From contig NZ_VFEU01000002.1 of the NCBI RefSeq assembly GCF_007858255.1, positions 434,001-498,000 on the forward strand: a stretch of 64,000 nucleotides of DNA, written 5' to 3'. Numbering within the stretch: position 1 is the stretch's first letter; the number at the start of each line of letters is the position of its first letter. Shown here piece by piece: positions 60,863-64,000 of this stretch. Position numbers and translations under genes: made by a program. The notes beneath the pieces were generated by a model. It did no database searches, was not told the origin of the DNA, and saw nothing but the letters and a program-made list of their open reading frames with translations. The stretch is from Pseudomonas rhodesiae (GTDB lineage Bacteria > Pseudomonadota > Gammaproteobacteria > Pseudomonadales > Pseudomonadaceae).

Positions 60863-61810
60863 TTATTTGGCGAGGTAGGCTTTGACGGCCTCAAGGCCGG
60901 GTTTGCCGTCGACGGTGGTAACGCCGGCGAGCCAGGTGTCGAGCACTTGCGGGTTTTTCTGCAGCCAGGCTTTGGCGGCGGCGTCGGGCTTCATCTTGTC
61001 GTCCAGGACATTGCCCATCAGCGTGCTTTCCATGTTCAGGGTGAACACCAGGTTTTTCAGCAACTGGCCCACGTTGCTGCATTCCTGGGTGTAGCCCTTG
61101 CGCACGTTGGTGTAGATGGTGGCCTGGCCGTAGTTGGGGCCGAACGAATCGTCACCGCCGGTCAGGTACTTCATCTTGAAGCGGGTGTTCATCGGATGCG
61201 GTTCCCAGCCAAGGAACACGATGGCCTGGTCACGCTTGGTAGACCGTTCCACTTGGGACAGCATGCCGGCTTCGCTGGATTCGACCACTTTGAAGCCTGC
61301 GTCTTTCAAGCCGAACGCGTTCTTGTCGATCAGGGTCTGGATGGTGCGGTTGCCGTCGTTACCCGGTTCGATGCCGTAGATCTTCCCGCCCAGTTGGTCC
61401 TTGAACTTGGCAATGTCGGCGAAGTCTTTAAGGCCTTTTTTGTACAGCGCCTCGGGCACCGCCAGGGTGTACTTGGCGTTTTCCAGGTTGGCGCGCACGG
61501 TTTCCACGGTGCCGGCATCACGGTACGGCTTGATGTCGTTTTCCATGGTCGGCATCCAGTTGCCGAGGAACACATCCATGTTCTTGCCGTCGGCCAGGGA
61601 CTTGTAGGTCACGGGTACCGAAATCATCGTGGTTTTGGTCTTGTAGCCCAGGGCCTTGAGGATTTCGCTGGTGGTCGCGGTGGTGACGGTGATGTCGGTC
61701 CAGCCGACATCGGAGAAGTTGACGGTCTTGCACTGTTCCGGTTCTGCCGCGTGCGCCAGGACTGGCAGACTCAGCATGGCGGCCAACAACAACGAGGGTG
61801 AAGCTTTCAT
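60863..61810 (-). CDS. cbcX: Choline-binding protein of the Cbc transporter
   Basis: A 315-residue OpuAC-type binding protein with signal peptide (MKASPSLLLAAMLSLPVLAHA). Mature segments include CKTVNFSDVGWTDITVTTAT, FLGNWMPTMENDIKPYRDAG, IVFLGWEPHPMNTRFKMKYL and FGPNYGQATIYTNVRKGYTQ, with the aromatic residues that box a quaternary amine. It feeds choline to CbcW/CbcV. First gene of the operon; the start at 61810 opens the signal peptide. Confidence 0.95.
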   Translation of the reverse strand: MKASPSLLLAAMLSLPVLAHAAEPEQCKTVNFSDVGWTDITVTTATTSEILKALGYKTKTTMISVPVTYKSLADGKNMDVFLGNWMPTMENDIKPYRDAGTVETVRANLENAKYTLAVPEALYKKGLKDFADIAKFKDQLGGKIYGIEPGNDGNRTIQTLIDKNAFGLKDAGFKVVESSEAGMLSQVERSTKRDQAIVFLGWEPHPMNTRFKMKYLTGGDDSFGPNYGQATIYTNVRKGYTQECSNVGQLLKNLVFTLNMESTLMGNVLDDKMKPDAAAKAWLQKNPQVLDTWLAGVTTVDGKPGLEAVKAYLAK

Positions 61811-62227
61811 GAGGCTAGACTCCTGTGTTTTTTCTGGCGGCATCTGCCGCGCTTTATTCAGTGTTGCGGTTGGAGCGTGCGATGACAGCTCTGGCACGGT
61901 GCCTTGCAAACGAGTCGGAACTGATCATGTACCAGTGAAAATCTGACGCCTACAGGGGGCGTCGTATCCAGTACAGGCAGGGTCGTATCCAGTGTTGGTG
62001 ACGTCGTTTACAGGTTTTTACCAGGGCAAAACTGCTGTTTTTGCCCGTCTGCACCGTTAAAAACGGCCAAAACAGGTGATCACATGCAAGCGACGCTGGT
62101 GAGCATGGTTACGTCGGTGTGAGACGCCGAGGCAGCGAATAAAACCTTGATGATGCCGCCATCTGGGCGATCTGAGCGTAGCACCTCGTTCGAGCCCGGC
62201 CCGTGCTTATCGAGGAGTTTCACGTTA
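61811..62227. other. cbcX-sdaB divergent control region
   Basis: A 417-bp gap without a gene, containing the two direct repeats at 61961-61993 and an AT-rich stretch at 62010-62060. In P. aeruginosa these genes belong to the GbdR (AraC-family) regulon. Confidence 0.65.
61961..61993. promoter_or_regulatory. Two 12-bp direct repeats, candidate GbdR (AraC-type) site
   Basis: GTCGTATCCAGT occurs at 61961 and again at 61982, exactly 21 bp (two helical turns) apart, in the usual arrangement of AraC-family sites. It is 151 bp upstream of cbcX and 235 bp upstream of sdaB. GbdR binding is inferred from the regulon, not from a recalled consensus. Confidence 0.5.
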
Positions 62228-63604
62228 ATGGCTATCAGCGTTTTCGACCTGTTCAAGATCGGCATCGGGCCTTCGAGTTCGCACACCGTCGGCCCCATGC
62301 GCGCCGCAGCGTTGTTCGTTCAAGCACTGCGTGAACGTGAGTGGTTGGAACGGGTGCGGCGTGTCGAAGTTCAGCTGTATGGCTCGTTGTCGGCCACCGG
62401 CATCGGCCATGGCAGCGACACGGCCACCATCATGGGCTTGATGGGCGAATGGCCGGATGCGATCGACCCGTCGCAGATCGCCGGTCGCATCAGCACCCTG
62501 CGCGAAACCGACACACTGCTGCTCGACGGGCGCCTGCCGGTACCCTTCGTCTGGGCCCGGGACATGCGCCTGCTGGACGAAAACCTGCCCTTCCATCCCA
62601 ACGCCATGACCCTGGTGGCGTACGGCGATGACGGTGAGCTGCACCGCGACACTTACTACTCGGTAGGCGGCGGTTTTGTGGTGGATGAAGCCCAGGCGCA
62701 AAGCGGTGTGGCGGACATGGACCGCACTGAGTTGCCCTACGACTTTTCCAGCGCCGTTGAGCTGTTGCAGCTGTGTAACACCCACCAGCTGCGCGTCGCT
62801 GAATTGATGATGGCCAATGAAAAGGTGTGGCGTTCCGAAGAAGAAATCCGCAGCGGCCTGATGAAGCTTTGGCACGCCATGCAGGATTGCGTGGAGCAGG
62901 GCCTCAAGCATGAAGGCATCTTGCCTGGCGGCCTCAACGTACGCCGCCGCGCCGCCAAGTTGCACCGTAGCCTGCAGGAATTGAACAAGCCCAATGTGAT
63001 CGGCTCAACCTTGAGCGCCATGGAATGGGTCAACCTGTTTGCCCTGGCCGTCAACGAAGAAAACGCTGCCGGTGGGCGCATGGTCACTGCCCCTACCAAC
63101 GGTGCGGCAGGGATCATCCCGGCGGTGCTGCACTACTTTATGAAGTTCAGCGAAGAGGTCACCGAAGCCAACGTGGTCGACTACCTGCTCGGTGCGGCGG
63201 CGGTGGGGATTCTGTGTAAGAAGAACGCCTCCATCTCCGGTGCCGAAGTGGGCTGTCAGGGCGAGGTGGGTTCTGCCTGCGCAATGGCGGCGGCCGGCCT
63301 GGCGGAGATCCTCGGCGCCACGCCGGAGCAACTGTGCAACGCCGCCGAAATCGGCCTGGAACACAACCTCGGCCTGACCTGCGACCCAGTGGGCGGGTTG
63401 GTGCAGGTGCCGTGCATCGAGCGCAACGCGATTGCAGCGGTCAAGGCGATCAACGCGGCGCAAATGGCCCTGCGCGGCGACGGCCAGCACTTTATCTCCC
63501 TGGACCGGGTGATCCGCACCATGCGCGATACCGGGGCGGATATGCATGACAAGTACAAAGAAACGTCGCGGGGTGGGTTGGCGGTAAGCGCGGTCGAGTG
63601 TTAA
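62228..63604 (+). CDS. sdaB: L-serine ammonia-lyase (serine deaminase)
   Basis: A 458-residue iron-sulfur serine dehydratase. It shows [60 protein letters not shown] (cluster Cys) and [20 protein letters not shown]. It converts serine to pyruvate and ammonia, the end of choline-betaine-glycine-serine catabolism. The start at 62228 ([10 protein letters not shown]) has GAGGAG upstream. Confidence 0.96.
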   Translation: MAISVFDLFKIGIGPSSSHTVGPMRAAALFVQALREREWLERVRRVEVQLYGSLSATGIGHGSDTATIMGLMGEWPDAIDPSQIAGRISTLRETDTLLLDGRLPVPFVWARDMRLLDENLPFHPNAMTLVAYGDDGELHRDTYYSVGGGFVVDEAQAQSGVADMDRTELPYDFSSAVELLQLCNTHQLRVAELMMANEKVWRSEEEIRSGLMKLWHAMQDCVEQGLKHEGILPGGLNVRRRAAKLHRSLQELNKPNVIGSTLSAMEWVNLFALAVNEENAAGGRMVTAPTNGAAGIIPAVLHYFMKFSEEVTEANVVDYLLGAAAVGILCKKNASISGAEVGCQGEVGSACAMAAAGLAEILGATPEQLCNAAEIGLEHNLGLTCDPVGGLVQVPCIERNAIAAVKAINAAQMALRGDGQHFISLDRVIRTMRDTGADMHDKYKETSRGGLAVSAVEC

Positions 63605-63619
63605 GACCCAGTCGCCTGC

Positions 63620-63900
63620 ATCGGGGGCAAGCCCCCTCCCACCCTTGACCGTGTTCACAAATCAGAATGTGGGAGAGGGCAAGCTCCTGCCCACCCTTGG
63701 CTGTGTTCACAAATCAGAATGTGGGATAGGGCAAGTTCCTTACCACTGTTGACTGTGTTCACAAATCAGAATTGGGAGGGGACAAGCTCCTGCCCACCCT
63801 TGGCTGTGTTCACAAATCAGATGTGGGAGGGGGCAAGCTCCTTCCCACTCTGTGACTGTGTTCACCAATTTAAATGTGGGAGGGGGCTTGCCCCCGATAG
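63620..63900. repeat. REP-derived tandem array of about 52-bp units
   Basis: The motif GTGTTCAC(AA/CA)ATT/ATCAG recurs at 63651, 63703, 63755, 63806 and 63858: spacings 52, 52, 51 and 52 bp. Each unit contains a degenerate REP half (GGGAGAGGGCAAGCTCCTGCC-like) and the constant GTGTTCACAAATCAGAAT. The array is bounded by an intact inverse REP (from 63620) and an intact forward REP (63876-63900). Confidence 0.9.
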
Positions 63901-64000
63901 CGGCGGTTCACACAAAACTGCTCAAAAAGTGAACACCAGCATCCTAACGCGCCACCTTTTAGCGCGTCGCAAACAGATAAGTAGCTCACGAACGATTTTC
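63901..64000. other. Terminal intergenic sequence, no gene seen
   Basis: About 100 bp to the window edge with no start codon plus ribosome site. In P. aeruginosa gbdR follows sdaB, so its upstream region may begin here. Confidence 0.4.

Noticed and set aside
63651..63870. CRISPR-like look of the 52-bp array
   Set aside because: Repeats are variable, REP-derived and contiguous, with no unique spacers and no cas genes.

Overview
The window is a chromosomal segment of a Pseudomonas, most likely of the P. fluorescens group. The backbone is GC-rich. Gene order follows well-known Pseudomonas blocks: ahcY-metF behind an SAH riboswitch; metK / ArsR-methyltransferase / tkt-epd-pgk-(lipoproteins)-fba; and betA-betB-betI / betT / cbcVWX / sdaB. 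REP/REPIN-like elements built on 'GTGGGAGGGGGCTTGCCCCCGAT' variants (split here as GTGGGAGGGGGC and TTGCCCCCGAT) fill at least thirteen intergenic gaps. Species is inferred from these features, not proven.

Layout. 1-3.5 kb: a LysR regulator cut by the window edge, divergent from a D-amino-acid-dehydrogenase-like oxidase, a RidA protein and a periplasmic amino-acid-binding protein. 3.6-9.4 kb: rsmE-bioA, a cytochrome b561 / YceI pair, and rhlE. 9.5-13.2 kb: a solute-binding protein, then ahcY-metF under an SAH riboswitch. 13.2-18.4 kb: a thioesterase, an ExoU-like patatin phospholipase, an FNT-family channel, a MAPEG protein and mltA. 18.5-21.6 kb: small secreted proteins and ligB. 21.7-30.6 kb: metK, an ArsR-type regulator fused to a methyltransferase, and the transketolase / lower glycolysis genes, with a perfect 12+12 bp palindrome between regulator and tkt.

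30.6-36.0 kb is clearly foreign in character: AT-rich with unusual codon use. It holds a compact minus-strand operon made of a 55-residue peptide, a SagB-type nitroreductase split by a frameshift in a run of nine A/T, a NodU/TobZ-type carbamoyltransferase and an MFS exporter, plus a divergent DUF3757-like secreted protein. I propose it as an uncharacterised peptide-derived (RiPP-like) natural product cassette. It is the most interesting part of the window.

36-49 kb: a PL7 alginate lyase, a REC-PAS-GGDEF-EAL protein, small housekeeping genes, a yccS-like transporter, a flavoprotein, dbpA, an MdtD-type exporter and an orphan RhlA homologue (hydroxyalkanoyl-alkanoate synthase). 49-52 kb: a TldE/TldD-like peptidase pair. 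52-63.6 kb: the choline / glycine betaine region, covering uptake by BetT and CbcXWV, oxidation by BetA and BetB, repression by BetI at a perfect 20-bp palindrome, and serine deaminase at the end of the betaine-to-glycine-to-serine-to-pyruvate route. The last 400 bases are a REP-derived tandem array of about 52-bp units.
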